A DNA stretch of 64,000 bases from Parasphingopyxis algicola (lineage in GTDB: Bacteria > Pseudomonadota > Alphaproteobacteria > Sphingomonadales > Sphingomonadaceae). The translations under genes were made by a program, and so were the position numbers. Under the pieces are notes generated by a model. It had not been told where the DNA came from. It searched no databases and saw only the letters and a program-made list of their open reading frames with translations. Of the stretch, positions 18,128 through 27,488 are shown piece by piece. The stretch is from the NCBI RefSeq assembly GCF_013378075.1, contig NZ_CP051131.1, forward strand, positions 1,426,001 through 1,490,000. The letters are read 5' to 3'. Position 1 is the stretch's first letter. Every line of letters begins with the position of its first letter.

Positions 18128-18967
18128 ATGCAAACCAGCACGATCGCCATATTGGCCATCTATCTCGGCTTCGCGCTGATCGAACTGGCGCGCACCGGCC
18201 TGTTCAGCAAGCCCGAGCAGACGACCGGCGACGGGATCGTCGAAGCGGTCAGCACGGTGGTTCTCCTCTTCGTCACCCAGCCCCTGATCCTGTTCAGCTC
18301 CGCCTGGCTCGCCGGTGCGATCGCGCCGCAATATGCGGGCGCGCTCGCGGGTATCCCCATACTCGCCGCCATCGGGCTTTTCCTCCTGTTCGACGATATG
18401 ATGCAATATTGGTGGCACCGGGCGGCGCACACTTTCCCCTGGCTCTACAAGCTGCACCGCCCGCATCACGACGCGCGCTATATGAGCATCCGCCTCGTCT
18501 ACCGGAACAACCTCTTCTACTATCTGACGATGCCCGGCATCTGGTTCTCAGGCGTGCTCGTCTATCTCGGTCTCGGCTATGTCTATGCCGGCTATATCGT
18601 CGTGAAGCTGGCGGTGATCATCGGCGCGCATTCCGATGTCGCCTGGGACCGGCCGCTCTACAGGATCGCCTGGCTGTCGCCCGTCATGTGGGTCGTCGAA
18701 CGGACGATCTCGACGCCGTCGACGCACCACGCGCATCACGGCCGCCACAAGGCCGACGGGGTAACCAACTATAAGGGCAATTTCGGAAACCTGCTCTTCT
18801 TCTGGGACGTGCTGTTCGGCACGGCCAAGATCACGCGCCGCTATCCCGACAGCTATGGCGTCGAGAATCTCCCGCCGACCTCGACCGGCGAGATGCTGGT
18901 CTGGCCGCTGATCAGCACGGGGAATTCAGCCGAGGCGGAGGTGCCCGAAAAGATGGCGCTGGCATAG
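18128..18967 (+). CDS. Sterol desaturase / fatty acid hydroxylase superfamily protein
   Basis: 279 residues with about four to five membrane segments. The three histidine boxes of the di-iron integral-membrane hydroxylases are WWHRAAH, KLHRPHHD and THHAHHGRHK. These enzymes use O2 to hydroxylate or desaturate lipids. The natural substrate (for example a membrane lipid, carotenoid or ornithine lipid) cannot be assigned. The start ATG lies 73 bp from the assumed start of the divergent Crp-family gene, so the two may share a control region. A hairpin follows the stop within 10 bp. Confidence 0.88.
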   Translation: MQTSTIAILAIYLGFALIELARTGLFSKPEQTTGDGIVEAVSTVVLLFVTQPLILFSSAWLAGAIAPQYAGALAGIPILAAIGLFLLFDDMMQYWWHRAAHTFPWLYKLHRPHHDARYMSIRLVYRNNLFYYLTMPGIWFSGVLVYLGLGYVYAGYIVVKLAVIIGAHSDVAWDRPLYRIAWLSPVMWVVERTISTPSTHHAHHGRHKADGVTNYKGNFGNLLFFWDVLFGTAKITRRYPDSYGVENLPPTSTGEMLVWPLISTGNSAEAEVPEKMALA

Positions 18968-18975
18968 TTTACGAT

Positions 18976-18995
18976 GCTCGACCCTATGGTCGAGC
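18976..18995 (+). terminator. Hairpin after the desaturase gene
   Basis: GCTCGACC and GGTCGAGC form a perfect 8-bp stem with a 4-base loop, starting 8 bp after the stop codon. There is no T-run, so it is a possible 3'-end or processing hairpin more than a classical intrinsic terminator. Confidence 0.5.
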
Positions 18996-18996
18996 G

Positions 18997-19070
18997 CCGC
19001 ACCGGCCCGTACCCGATCTCCCATCGTATACCCTGAATGGGAAATCGGGTGGGGGTGCGGGCCGGTGCGG
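18997..19070. repeat. Palindromic intergenic element, copy 1
   Basis: The outer arms CCGCACCGGCCCG (18997-19009) and CGGGCCGGTGCGG (19058-19070) are exact inverse complements. Partly complementary inner arms and a core TACCCTGAATGGGA lie between them. The second copy at 30049-30121 carries the same core in reverse complement and the same arms, so the two are one family in opposite orientation. Both are intergenic. Confidence 0.85.
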
Positions 19071-19106
19071 TTGCTTTCCGGTTGCGGAGGGCTGTTGCTC
19101 CTTGGC

Positions 19107-19141
19107 GCTGACCCTTAGGTGCTGACCCCTAGGTGCTGACC
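19107..19141. repeat. Short tandem repeat over the SDR stop codon
   Basis: A 14-bp unit (GCTGACCCTTAGGT, then GCTGACCCCTAGGT, then a partial GCTGACC) is repeated two and a half times. The last unit contains the final codons and stop of the SDR gene. The earlier units repeat them downstream with the stop-like sequence still visible. Confidence 0.75.
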
Positions 19142-20145
19142 ACGCCGTTATCGATCAGACTGCGCGCCGTATCGACGATCGTCTGTTCCTCGTCGCGCGT
19201 CTGCCAGCCGAGCTTTTCCCTGGCGTGGCTCGCATCGGCATGGCGGACCTTGCCGAGTTCCGACTTCACCTGGCGGGCGACCGGATCCCAGATCGCGACG
19301 ATCTTCATTAGCCAGTCGGGGAGCTTGCGGGACGGCACCTTGCGCGCCTCCTCGCCGAGCCTGTCCTTCAGCACCATCGCGATATCGTGGAGCTTGAAGA
19401 ATTTGCCGGCCGCGAAGAAACGTTCGCCGTCCATATTGGCCGCGGTCAGCGCGCGGACATGAAGGTCGGCGACGTCGCGGACATCGACGACGCAAAAGCC
19501 GAGATCGGGCGCGCCCGGGAAGCTGCCATCCATCATCTTTTTCACCGCCTCCAGAGACGTCGAGAAATCCGGGCTGAGGATCGGCCCGAGCACCATGCTC
19601 GGATTGATCGTGCAGAACTCCATGTCACCGCCACTGGCTTCCATCCAGTCGCGCGCCGCGCGCTCGGCGATCGTCTTCGATTTGACGTATGGATAGACGT
19701 CCGGATGCTCGAGATTGGTCCAGTCCTTCTCGCTGAACGTATATACGCCGCGATCGACGCCATAGGCGATCGCGGCCATCGACGAGGTCATTACGACCCG
19801 TTTCACGCCCGCCTCCTTGGCGAAGCGCAGCGCCCGGAGCGCACCGTCGCGCGCTGGCACGATCAGGTCGTTCTCGTCTTTGGGCGAGGCTTCGGGAAGC
19901 GGCGAGGCGAGATGCGCGACATGGCTGCACCCCTTCATCGCCTCGGCCCAGCCGGCATCGTCGGTCAGGTCCGCCTCGAAAAAGCTGAGCTTGGAGTTGT
20001 CAACGTTGAGGATATCGCGGACCTGCTGTTCCTTGGCGAGCGAACGGATGGTCGTGCGAACCGTCCAGCCCTCGGCGACAAGCTGACGGATCGTGAAGCC
20101 CGCGATATAGCCGCTGCCTCCGGTGACGAGTACGGTTCCGGCCAT
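19129..20145 (-). CDS. NAD(P)-dependent epimerase/aldehyde reductase (extended SDR)
   Basis: 338 residues. The N-terminal VLVTGGSGYIAGFTIRQL is the dinucleotide-binding glycine motif. MTSSMAAIAYG and YPYVKSKTIAE supply the catalytic Ser and Tyr-x3-Lys of extended short-chain reductases. The overall pattern matches dihydroflavonol-reductase-like aldehyde reductases. It is expected to reduce a carbonyl compound with NADPH. The substrate is unknown. The gene stands alone between divergent and convergent neighbours, and its 3' end is duplicated as a short tandem repeat. Confidence 0.9.
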   Translation of the reverse strand: MAGTVLVTGGSGYIAGFTIRQLVAEGWTVRTTIRSLAKEQQVRDILNVDNSKLSFFEADLTDDAGWAEAMKGCSHVAHLASPLPEASPKDENDLIVPARDGALRALRFAKEAGVKRVVMTSSMAAIAYGVDRGVYTFSEKDWTNLEHPDVYPYVKSKTIAERAARDWMEASGGDMEFCTINPSMVLGPILSPDFSTSLEAVKKMMDGSFPGAPDLGFCVVDVRDVADLHVRALTAANMDGERFFAAGKFFKLHDIAMVLKDRLGEEARKVPSRKLPDWLMKIVAIWDPVARQVKSELGKVRHADASHAREKLGWQTRDEEQTIVDTARSLIDNGVVST

Positions 20146-20231
20146 TGTTACTCTCCTGATCGATTATCGTTCTTGGTACGGAACGAAATTAGTAGTTATT
20201 TGCAACGCAAGCAAGCGAAGGAGCGCGGCCT

Positions 20232-21365
20232 GTGCGGACGATCGAGACGCTGGTGATCGGCGGCGGCATTGCGGGCCTGTCCGCTGCCGCGCGGATCGCA
20301 AGACATGGCGAGACGGTCGTGCTCGAACGCGAGGGCGCGCCCGGCTATCACTCCTCGGGGCGCAGCGCGACCTTCTGCCATTTCGGAATCGGCGACGGGC
20401 TCGTTCACAAACTGACGGCGGTGAGCAAGGCGGTGTTCGCGGCGCCGGCGGTAGACGGTTATCCGCCGCTCGCCCGGCGCATGGCGGCCCTTTTCATCGC
20501 CCGGGCCGAAGAGAAAGACACGCTCGACCGGCTGACTGCGACTACCCTCGCCCATTCGCCCGATGCCGAGCGGATCGCTGGCGACGCGCTGCGCGAGATC
20601 GTGCCGGTGCTGAAGACGGGCGCCGGCGGTTTCGCGGCAGGGCTCCACGATCCCGACGCCTACAAGCTCGACAGCGATGCGATGTTGCAAGCCAATATCC
20701 GGGCGCTCCGCGATGCCGGGGGCGAGCTGGTCGCCGACGCGCCGGTCGAGGCGATCCGCCGCGACGGCGCGCGCTGGATCGTCGATATGCCGGGCGAAAG
20801 CTATGCGGCCAGGCGGATCGTGAACGCCGCCGGGGCCTGGGCCGATACGATAGCGGTAATGGCGGGCGTCGAACCGCTCGGCCTCACGCCGCTCAAACGC
20901 ACGATTATCGCCTTCCGCCCGCCCGAGGGCATCGACGTTTCCGGCTGGCCCTTTACCAAGACGGTCGGCAAGGGCTTCTACATGTTGCCAGAGGGATCGG
21001 GTCGGCTGCTCGCCTCGCCGATGGACGAAACGGCGAGCGAACCCCGCGATGCGCAGCCCGACGAGGAAACCGTCGCGCTGGCCGCCTGGAATGTCGAACA
21101 GGCAACGACGATGCCGATCCGCCGGATCGACCATAAATGGTCGGGGCTCCGGACGTTCGCGCCCGATAACAGTCCGGTCGCCGGATATGCGCCCGACGCG
21201 CCCGGTTTCTTCTGGCTTGCCGGCCAGGGCGGTTTCGGCCTGCAAACTTCGCCCGGCATGGCGATGGCGGCCGAAGCGCTGCTGTTCGGAATCGACTGGC
21301 CCGGGCCATTGGCAGCGGCGGGCGTAGATCGGGCGGATCTCGCCGCCGAACGGCTCGCGCACTGA
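20232..21365 (+). CDS. FAD-dependent oxidoreductase of the DAO family
   Basis: 377 residues. The N-terminus TLVIGGGIAGLSAAARIARH is the FAD-binding Rossmann motif with VVLERE. Near residue 205 is RRIVNAAGAWAD, and the C-terminus has GFFWLAGQGGFGLQTSPGMA, the second FAD contact. This matches D-amino-acid-oxidase/glycine-oxidase-like enzymes, some of which act on 2-hydroxy acids. The start is GTG with AGGAG nine bases upstream. It is divergent from the SDR gene. The substrate cannot be assigned. Confidence 0.88.
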   Translation: MRTIETLVIGGGIAGLSAAARIARHGETVVLEREGAPGYHSSGRSATFCHFGIGDGLVHKLTAVSKAVFAAPAVDGYPPLARRMAALFIARAEEKDTLDRLTATTLAHSPDAERIAGDALREIVPVLKTGAGGFAAGLHDPDAYKLDSDAMLQANIRALRDAGGELVADAPVEAIRRDGARWIVDMPGESYAARRIVNAAGAWADTIAVMAGVEPLGLTPLKRTIIAFRPPEGIDVSGWPFTKTVGKGFYMLPEGSGRLLASPMDETASEPRDAQPDEETVALAAWNVEQATTMPIRRIDHKWSGLRTFAPDNSPVAGYAPDAPGFFWLAGQGGFGLQTSPGMAMAAEALLFGIDWPGPLAAAGVDRADLAAERLAH

Positions 21366-21437
21366 TTTCGGGCCTGACCAATTTGGGTCGGCCCGTGCGT
21401 TATGGTAAAATGGGCCACTGGCAAGAGGGGAAAAGCC

Positions 21438-22346
21438 GTGGCGGAGACGATCAACTGGCCGGAGAAAACGCGCGAGCTGCACAGCCACCATTTCGATTCG
21501 ACGATATGGAACGATTTCGAGTTCCGCGACGACGACATCATTATCGGTACCTATGCGAAGTCGGGGACGACCTGGCTCCAGCAAATCGTCGCGCAGCTCG
21601 TCTTTCGCGGCGAAGAGGGGCTGCCGGTCGCCGACATGTCGCCCTGGCTCGATCTCAGGGTGCCGCCCAAGGAGGTGAAGCTGGAGGTTGTCGAGACGCA
21701 AGACCATCGGCGATTTCTCAAGACGCATCTGCCGGTCGACGCGCTCGTGTTCAGCCCGAAGGCCAGATATCTCTATGCGGCGCGCGACGGTCGCGACGTG
21801 GTGTGGAGCTTTTTCCACCATTTTCGCAATGCCAACGACAAGCTTTATGACCTCCTCAACGATACGCCGGGTCGCGTCGGGCCGCCGATGCCGCGCCTGT
21901 CCGACGATGTCTGCGAGGTCTTCCGTACCTGGCTCGCCGAGGACGGGGCGCCTTGGTGGTCTTTCTGGGAGAATATCCGTACCTGGTGGGAGATTCGCGA
22001 CCTTCCGAATGTCCGGCTCGTCCACTTCGCGGAGCTGAAGGCCGATCTCGAGGGCGAGATGCGGCGGATCGCCGATTTCCTCGACATCGAGATCGACGAT
22101 TCGCTCTGGCCCGTCCTGATCGACCATTGCGGCTTCGACTATATGAAAGCCAATGCCGACGCAGCAGCGCCGCTCAACGGCTCGGTCTGGCAGGGCGGCG
22201 GCAAGACGTTCATTCACAAGGGGACGAACGGGCGCTGGCGCGACATGCTCCCGCAAACCGATTCCGAAGCCTATGAGGCCAAGGCGGTCGAGGAACTGGG
22301 CGAAGACTGCGCCCACTGGCTCGCAACGGGAGAGATGCGCGAATAG
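21438..22346 (+). CDS. Aryl/alcohol sulfotransferase-like protein
   Basis: About 302 residues. IIIGTYAKSGTTWLQQIVAQ is the PAPS 5'-phosphosulfate loop, KTHLPVDAL carries the typical catalytic-region sequence (His after Thr), YAARDGRDVVWSFFHHF is the 3'-phosphate region, and the C-terminal GGGKTFIHKGTNGRWRDML (R-K-G-x-x-G-x-W) completes the SULT-type signature. The GTG at 21438 has GAGGGGAA upstream. An in-frame ATG at 21402 lacks a ribosome site. This is the clearest cytosolic-SULT-like enzyme of the three sulfotransferases in the window. The acceptor is unknown. Confidence 0.9.
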   Translation: MAETINWPEKTRELHSHHFDSTIWNDFEFRDDDIIIGTYAKSGTTWLQQIVAQLVFRGEEGLPVADMSPWLDLRVPPKEVKLEVVETQDHRRFLKTHLPVDALVFSPKARYLYAARDGRDVVWSFFHHFRNANDKLYDLLNDTPGRVGPPMPRLSDDVCEVFRTWLAEDGAPWWSFWENIRTWWEIRDLPNVRLVHFAELKADLEGEMRRIADFLDIEIDDSLWPVLIDHCGFDYMKANADAAAPLNGSVWQGGGKTFIHKGTNGRWRDMLPQTDSEAYEAKAVEELGEDCAHWLATGEMRE

Positions 22347-22355
22347 CTCTCCGCC

Positions 22356-23705
22356 CTAACGCAACAAAACCAGTTCTTCCGCCATCGTCGGGTGGAGCGC
22401 GACGACATTGTCGAAATCGGTCTTGGTCAGACCCGCCTTCACGGCCACCGCGGCCGCCTGCAGGATTTCCGGCGCGTCGGGGCCGATCATGTGCAGGCCG
22501 ACGATCCGGTCGGTATCGGCATCGGTGATCATCTTGTAGAGCGCGCGCTCGTTGCGTTCGGCGAGCACATTCTTCATCGCCCGGAAATCGGATTGATAGA
22601 CCTTGACCGAGCCGAGCTGGTTTCTCGCTTCGCCCTCGGTCATCCCGACACCGGCAAGCGGCGGGTGGCTGAACACGGCCGACGGGATGCAGTCATAATC
22701 GACGGTCGACGGATTGTCGTTGAACACCGTCTCGGCGAACGCATGGCCCTCGCGGATCGCAACGGGCGTGAGCTGGACGCGATCGGTAACGTCGCCGACG
22801 GCGTAGATGCTGTCGACATTGGTCTTGCTGTACTCGTCGACCTTGATCGCACCCTTGTCGTCGAGCGCGACCCCGGCCGCATCGAGCCCGAGCCCTTCGG
22901 TCTTGGGCCGCCGCCCGGTCGCGATGAGGATGAGGTCGACTTCCTTCTCCTCCTCGCCCGTCACCTTGACGAGAAACGAGCCGTCCTCCTGTTTCTCGAT
23001 ATATTCGAACTCGGCATTGAAGCAGAAATCGATGCCCTTGGTCATCGAGATCTGGAGCAGCCGGTCGCGGATGGACTGGTCATATTGACGCAGGATGACG
23101 TCGGACCTGTTGACCAGCGTCACCTTGCTGCCGAGCTTGTTGAAGATGCCGGCGAACTCGTTGGCGATATAGCCGGCGCCGGCGATCAGCACGCGCCCGG
23201 GCAGTTTTTCGAGATGAAAGACCTCGTTCGAGCTGATCGCATGTTCGCTGCCCTGGAATTCCGGCATATGCGGCCAGGCGCCGGTCGCGACGAGGATATG
23301 TTTCGCCGTCCTGGTCTCGCCGCTCGCCAGCTTGACGCTGTTCGGGCCTTCGATCGTAGCGCGTTCCTTGAAGATTTCGACATCATGGTTTTCGAGCGTA
23401 TCGGTATAGGCGCCGTTGATCCGGTCGACCTCGGCCAGCACATTGTCGCGCAAGGTCGCCCAGTCGAAATCCGGCTTGCCGTCGAGTTTCCAGCCGAATT
23501 TCCGCGCGTCCTTCAGATCCTCGGCGAAATGCGCGCCATAGACGAGCAGCTTTTTGGGTACACAACCGCGGATCACGCAGGTGCCGCCCACCTTGTGCTC
23601 CTCGGCGATCGCCACTTTCGCGCCAAAAGCCGCCGAAACCCGCGCGGCGCGGACGCCGCCCGAGCCCGCGCCGATTACGAAAAGGTCATAGTCAAATTCG
23701 GCCAT
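22356..23705 (-). CDS. gor: Glutathione-disulfide reductase
   Basis: 449 residues. The N-terminus DLFVIGAGSGGVRAARVSA binds FAD, GGTCVIRGCVPKK holds the redox-active disulfide, AGAGYIANEFAGIFNKLGS is the NADPH site, and the C-terminal ALHPTMAEELVLLR contains the catalytic His-Glu pair. It reduces oxidised glutathione with NADPH. It converges with the sulfotransferase gene with a 9-bp gap and lies 122 bp downstream of pgi in the same direction, so co-transcription with pgi is possible. Confidence 0.95.
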   Translation of the reverse strand: MAEFDYDLFVIGAGSGGVRAARVSAAFGAKVAIAEEHKVGGTCVIRGCVPKKLLVYGAHFAEDLKDARKFGWKLDGKPDFDWATLRDNVLAEVDRINGAYTDTLENHDVEIFKERATIEGPNSVKLASGETRTAKHILVATGAWPHMPEFQGSEHAISSNEVFHLEKLPGRVLIAGAGYIANEFAGIFNKLGSKVTLVNRSDVILRQYDQSIRDRLLQISMTKGIDFCFNAEFEYIEKQEDGSFLVKVTGEEEKEVDLILIATGRRPKTEGLGLDAAGVALDDKGAIKVDEYSKTNVDSIYAVGDVTDRVQLTPVAIREGHAFAETVFNDNPSTVDYDCIPSAVFSHPPLAGVGMTEGEARNQLGSVKVYQSDFRAMKNVLAERNERALYKMITDADTDRIVGLHMIGPDAPEILQAAAVAVKAGLTKTDFDNVVALHPTMAEELVLLR

Positions 23706-23827
23706 CGGAATTTCCTGTTCTTGATATCTGGTCGGGGTTCGATCTGGGTAGGCAAAGGGTTACGCACAAGCGGAGTTTGCCGATCAGAGTGATCGCTCCA
23801 CTCGCCGAGAAGATGTCGCGATCTGTA

Positions 23828-25330
23828 TCACAGCGCGCGCTCGATCAGGGCGCGCGTCGAAGCGTCGAGTTCCAGCGCCTCTTCGTCCTCCGCAATCGCC
23901 CGCGCGATATCCTTGCCGAGCTCCACGCCGAACTGGTCGAACGGATTGATGCCGAGCAGCGCCGCGTTGACGAAGGTCCGGTGCTCGTAAAAGGCGAGCA
24001 GCGCGCCGAGATCGGCCGGATCGAGCCGCTCGAGCAGAATCGTGCTCGATGGCCGGTCGCCCGGGAAATGGCGAGCCGGATCGTCGGACGGCCGGCCGCT
24101 CATCAGCGCCGCGCCTTGCGCGAAACAGTTGACCAGCAACTGCTCGTGATGCGCGGGATCGCGATGGTCGTGCGCTTCGGCGACCGCGACGAATTCGGCC
24201 GGCACGAGATGGGTGCCCTGGTGAAGCAGCTGGAACACCGCATGCTGGGCGTCGGTACCCACGCCGCCCCAGACGATCGACGCGGAGGTCCGGTCCAGCG
24301 GTTTTCCGTCCGCGGTCGCCGCCTTGCCGTTCGATTCCATCTCAAGCTGCTGGAGATAGGGCGGGAGCAGCCGCAGCCGCTCGTCATAGGCGAACACCGC
24401 GCGCGTTTCCGCGCCCCGCACCTGTGTGTAATAGAGATCGGCGAAGGCGGCGAGGACGGGCGCATTCTCGCGCCACTCGGCGAGCCGGAAATGCCGGTCC
24501 ATCGCCGCCGCGCCCTCGAGCAGCTGTTCGAACGCTTCCCAGCCCAGCGCCAGCGCGATCGGAAAGCCGATCGACGACCAGAGCGAATAGCGGCCGCCGA
24601 CGGTTTCGGGGAAAGGCAGCACGCGCGTCTGGTCGATGCCGAATTCGACCGCCTTGTCCGGTTCGGCGGTCAGCGCGACCATCTGGCCGAAAGGATCGGC
24701 GATGCCCGCATTGCGCATCCACTGAATCGCGCTCTGCGCGTTGAGCATGGTCTCCGCCGTCGTGAAGCTTTTCGAGGCGATAACGACCAGCGTATATTCG
24801 GGATCGAACAGCGTGAACGGCGTTTCGAGCGCGGCGCCATCGACATTCGAAACGACCGCGACGTCATGGGCCGGCTCCTCCCGCCCCAGCGCGTCTATTA
24901 CAAAATCCGGCCCGAGCGCCGACCCGCCAATGCCGAGATGCAGGACATGGCGGATCTCGCCCATCGCGCCGGCTTCGATGGCGTCGACCAGCGCCCGCAT
25001 TCGCATGTGCAGCGCATTGGCCAGCGCGACGCTTTCGGGCGCCCCCTGCCCGCGCTGCGCCATATGTTCGGCCGCCCGGCCCTCGCTTGCGTTCACCGGC
25101 TCGCCAGCAAACAGCGCGTCGCGCTTGCCCGCCAGATCGGCTGCGTCGGCCAGGGCGACGAACTTGTCGATCAACCCGGCCTCCAGATGAGTCTTGGCGA
25201 AATCGAAATAGAGGCCGGCTTCTTCGATCGTCAGCCGGTCGAGCCGGTCGGGATCGGATTCGAACAATGCCTCGAGGCGTTCGGGTTCGGAATGTTCAAT
25301 CGCCTGCCAGGCGGTAGCGGTATCGGACAT
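23828..25330 (-). CDS. pgi: Glucose-6-phosphate isomerase
   Basis: 500 residues. VVIASKSFTTAETMLNAQ binds the phosphate, GGRYSLWSSIGFPIALALG is the first family signature, and LLVNCFAQGAALMSG and NPFDQFGVELGKDIA lie near the C-terminus, the latter with the conserved Gln-Phe-Gly-Val-Glu-x-Gly-Lys. It interconverts glucose-6-phosphate and fructose-6-phosphate in the cytoplasm. Length is slightly short of the E. coli enzyme but no domain is missing. Confidence 0.96.
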   Translation of the reverse strand: MSDTATAWQAIEHSEPERLEALFESDPDRLDRLTIEEAGLYFDFAKTHLEAGLIDKFVALADAADLAGKRDALFAGEPVNASEGRAAEHMAQRGQGAPESVALANALHMRMRALVDAIEAGAMGEIRHVLHLGIGGSALGPDFVIDALGREEPAHDVAVVSNVDGAALETPFTLFDPEYTLVVIASKSFTTAETMLNAQSAIQWMRNAGIADPFGQMVALTAEPDKAVEFGIDQTRVLPFPETVGGRYSLWSSIGFPIALALGWEAFEQLLEGAAAMDRHFRLAEWRENAPVLAAFADLYYTQVRGAETRAVFAYDERLRLLPPYLQQLEMESNGKAATADGKPLDRTSASIVWGGVGTDAQHAVFQLLHQGTHLVPAEFVAVAEAHDHRDPAHHEQLLVNCFAQGAALMSGRPSDDPARHFPGDRPSSTILLERLDPADLGALLAFYEHRTFVNAALLGINPFDQFGVELGKDIARAIAEDEEALELDASTRALIERAL

Positions 25331-25375
25331 GGCGCCCTTCTGGCGTGCCGACGGGACGGCGGCAAGCGCCTTGGC

Positions 25376-26731
25376 TCATTCGTCCCGCAGTGGCAGCGAA
25401 AGACAGGCTTTGAGTCCGTGGCCGGACAGGTTTTCCAGATTCAGCTCTCCGCCATGCTCGCGGACGATCGCGCGGGCCAGCGCCAGCCCGAGACCCGAGC
25501 CGCCTTGTTCGCGATTGCGCGATCCTTCCAGCCGGGCAAAGGGTTCGAACACCGATTCCAATGCCGCCTCGTCGATCCCCGGCCCCTCGTCGTCGACTTC
25601 AATCACGACCGTGCCGTCGGATCGGCGCAGGCGCACGGTCGCGCTGCCCCCATAACGGACCGCATTGTCGATCAGGTTGCGGATCGCGCGCTTGAGCAGA
25701 TTGGCGCGGCCATTGACCACCAGCCGCTCGCTATCCTCCAGTTCGACGGGCGCGCCGACATCGCGAAAATCCTCGATCGCGCTGTCGACGAGTGCGGTGA
25801 GATCGAGCGGTTCGGATTCCGCATTGGGCCGGCCGAGCCGGGCGAGCGACAGGATATCGTCGAGCGTCTCCGTCATGTCGGCGATCGTCTCGACCATCCG
25901 TCGGCGCTCGGCTTCGTCGGGCACATTTTCGGCATGGATACGCAGCGCCGCCAGCGGCGTGCGCAGATCATGACCGATGGCGCCGAGCATATGATCCTTC
26001 TCGCCCAGCATCGCGGCGATCCGCACGCGCATCGCGTTGAACGCCTCGATCAGGCTGGCGACGTCGCGCGGGCCTTCGACCGGGACCGGAGCCGCATCCG
26101 TCCCGTCGCTGAAATCCCGGACCGCGCCTGTCAGCGACCGCAGCGGACGCGAGACGCGGCGCGCGAACAGGAACAGCACGAACAGCAATACGCCATACAG
26201 GATTACCGTCTGCGCGATGATCGAGATCAGCGCACCGATGCCGCCGGGCCGGATACGCATCCAGCTGTTGATCCAGCGTCCGTCCTGCAGCTGGGCCGAA
26301 ACCCGCAATATGTCTGGCGGGCGGCGATGGTTCATTCTCCGTTCGAACCGGCGAGGCGGCGGCATCCGGGCAACGTCCACCCGCCCGACCTCGACAACAA
26401 GAGGCGAAAAACCCGCCGTTTCCAAACCACTTGCCAGCCGTTGCTCATATGTTGGCACACGATCATGAGATTCCGTGCGAACAGCGCTTCGGTCGTCGAT
26501 GCGCACGAAGGCACGGCGCCGAAACCGCTGCGGCAGGACGGGTTCGCCCGTTTCCAGCCGCTCGGCCACGGTGACGACCCGTGCGATGACCGGGCCGGCG
26601 GCTTCGGCGAAACGCAGCCGCTCGCCGGCGCGAACGAGCATCGCGAAATTGATCGCCTGCGCGACGAACAGCGCCAGCGCGACGAGCAGCATCAGCTGCC
26701 CGAACAGGCTCTTGGGCCACAACGCTTTCAT
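25376..26731 (-). CDS. Sensor histidine kinase
   Basis: 451 residues. Two membrane helices (LFGQLMLLVALALFVAQAIN and LISIIAQTVILYGVLLFVLF) flank a periplasmic sensor region of about 150 residues. A HAMP segment, the H-box HDLRTPLAALRIHAE with the phospho-accepting His, the N-box LIDNAVRYG and the G-box GSGLGLALARAIV follow. This is the EnvZ-like class. The gene overlaps the end of its response-regulator gene by 4 bp (ATGA). The signal is unknown. Confidence 0.95.
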   Translation of the reverse strand: MKALWPKSLFGQLMLLVALALFVAQAINFAMLVRAGERLRFAEAAGPVIARVVTVAERLETGEPVLPQRFRRRAFVRIDDRSAVRTESHDRVPTYEQRLASGLETAGFSPLVVEVGRVDVARMPPPRRFERRMNHRRPPDILRVSAQLQDGRWINSWMRIRPGGIGALISIIAQTVILYGVLLFVLFLFARRVSRPLRSLTGAVRDFSDGTDAAPVPVEGPRDVASLIEAFNAMRVRIAAMLGEKDHMLGAIGHDLRTPLAALRIHAENVPDEAERRRMVETIADMTETLDDILSLARLGRPNAESEPLDLTALVDSAIEDFRDVGAPVELEDSERLVVNGRANLLKRAIRNLIDNAVRYGGSATVRLRRSDGTVVIEVDDEGPGIDEAALESVFEPFARLEGSRNREQGGSGLGLALARAIVREHGGELNLENLSGHGLKACLSLPLRDE

Positions 26732-27447
26732 AGTCGGGTGACGTCCGTCGCCAGCGTATAGCCTCCGCCCCAGACTGTCTTGATCAGTTCGGGCGATTTC
26801 GGATCCCGCTCGATCTTGCGGCGCAAGCGGCTGACCTGGTTGTCGACGGCCCGGTCGAAAGCATGCGCCTCGCGCCCCTGGGTCAGGTCGAGCAGCTGGT
26901 CGCGCGAGAGCACCTGCTGGGGATGCGTCACGAGCGCGAGCAGCAGCTGATATTCGCCGGTCGAAAGGGCGACCGAAACGCCGTCGCGATCGACGAGCGC
27001 GCGCTCTCCCGCTTTCAGCACCCAGCCGCCAAAGCCGTAGCTTTGCTGGTCGGGTGCGCGCTGATGCACGCCACCCGCCCCGGCCCGGCGCAGGATCACC
27101 TTGACCCGCGCCAACAGCTCGCGCGGCGAGAAGGGTTTCACGACATAATCGTCCGCGCCCATTTCGAGGCCGATGATCCGTTCGGTCTCTTCGGATTTGG
27201 CGGTCAGCAGGATGACCGGGGTTTCGCTCGTCGCCCGGATGTGCCGCGTCAGGCTGAGGCCGTCCTCGCCCGGCATCATGATATCGGAAATCACGCAGTC
27301 GATCGCATAGGCGGCAAGCTTCTGCCGCGCCGTTTCGGCATCGGCGGCTTCGGTTACGCGATAACCGTTCTTGCCGAGAAACGCGGCGAGCGGTTCGCGA
27401 ATGCTGCGCTCGTCCTCGACGAGCAGGAGATGAGGGTTGCCGGTCAT
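26728..27447 (-). CDS. OmpR-family response regulator
   Basis: About 239 residues. A receiver domain has LLLVEDERSIREPL (acidic pocket), CVISDIMMPGEDG (phospho-acceptor Asp) and MGADDYVVKPFSP (Lys switch). A winged-helix DNA-binding domain ends the protein (RAVDNQVSRLRRKIERD ... TVWGGGYTLA). The start is taken at the ATG at 27447, directly before the receiver. In-frame upstream ATGs at 27459 and 27495 lack ribosome sites. It is coupled to the kinase gene. Targets are unknown. Confidence 0.94.
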   Translation of the reverse strand: MTGNPHLLLVEDERSIREPLAAFLGKNGYRVTEAADAETARQKLAAYAIDCVISDIMMPGEDGLSLTRHIRATSETPVILLTAKSEETERIIGLEMGADDYVVKPFSPRELLARVKVILRRAGAGGVHQRAPDQQSYGFGGWVLKAGERALVDRDGVSVALSTGEYQLLLALVTHPQQVLSRDQLLDLTQGREAHAFDRAVDNQVSRLRRKIERDPKSPELIKTVWGGGYTLATDVTRL

Positions 27448-27488
27448 CGAGCCGAGCATAGCGCGGCCAAATCGCTTATGCGACATGA

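Noticed and set aside
23777-26761. A 994-codon open frame on the plus strand opposite pgi and the histidine kinase
   Set aside because: It is the antisense of two confidently identified genes. Long empty antisense frames are expected from high-GC codon use, and the translation shows no domain pattern.
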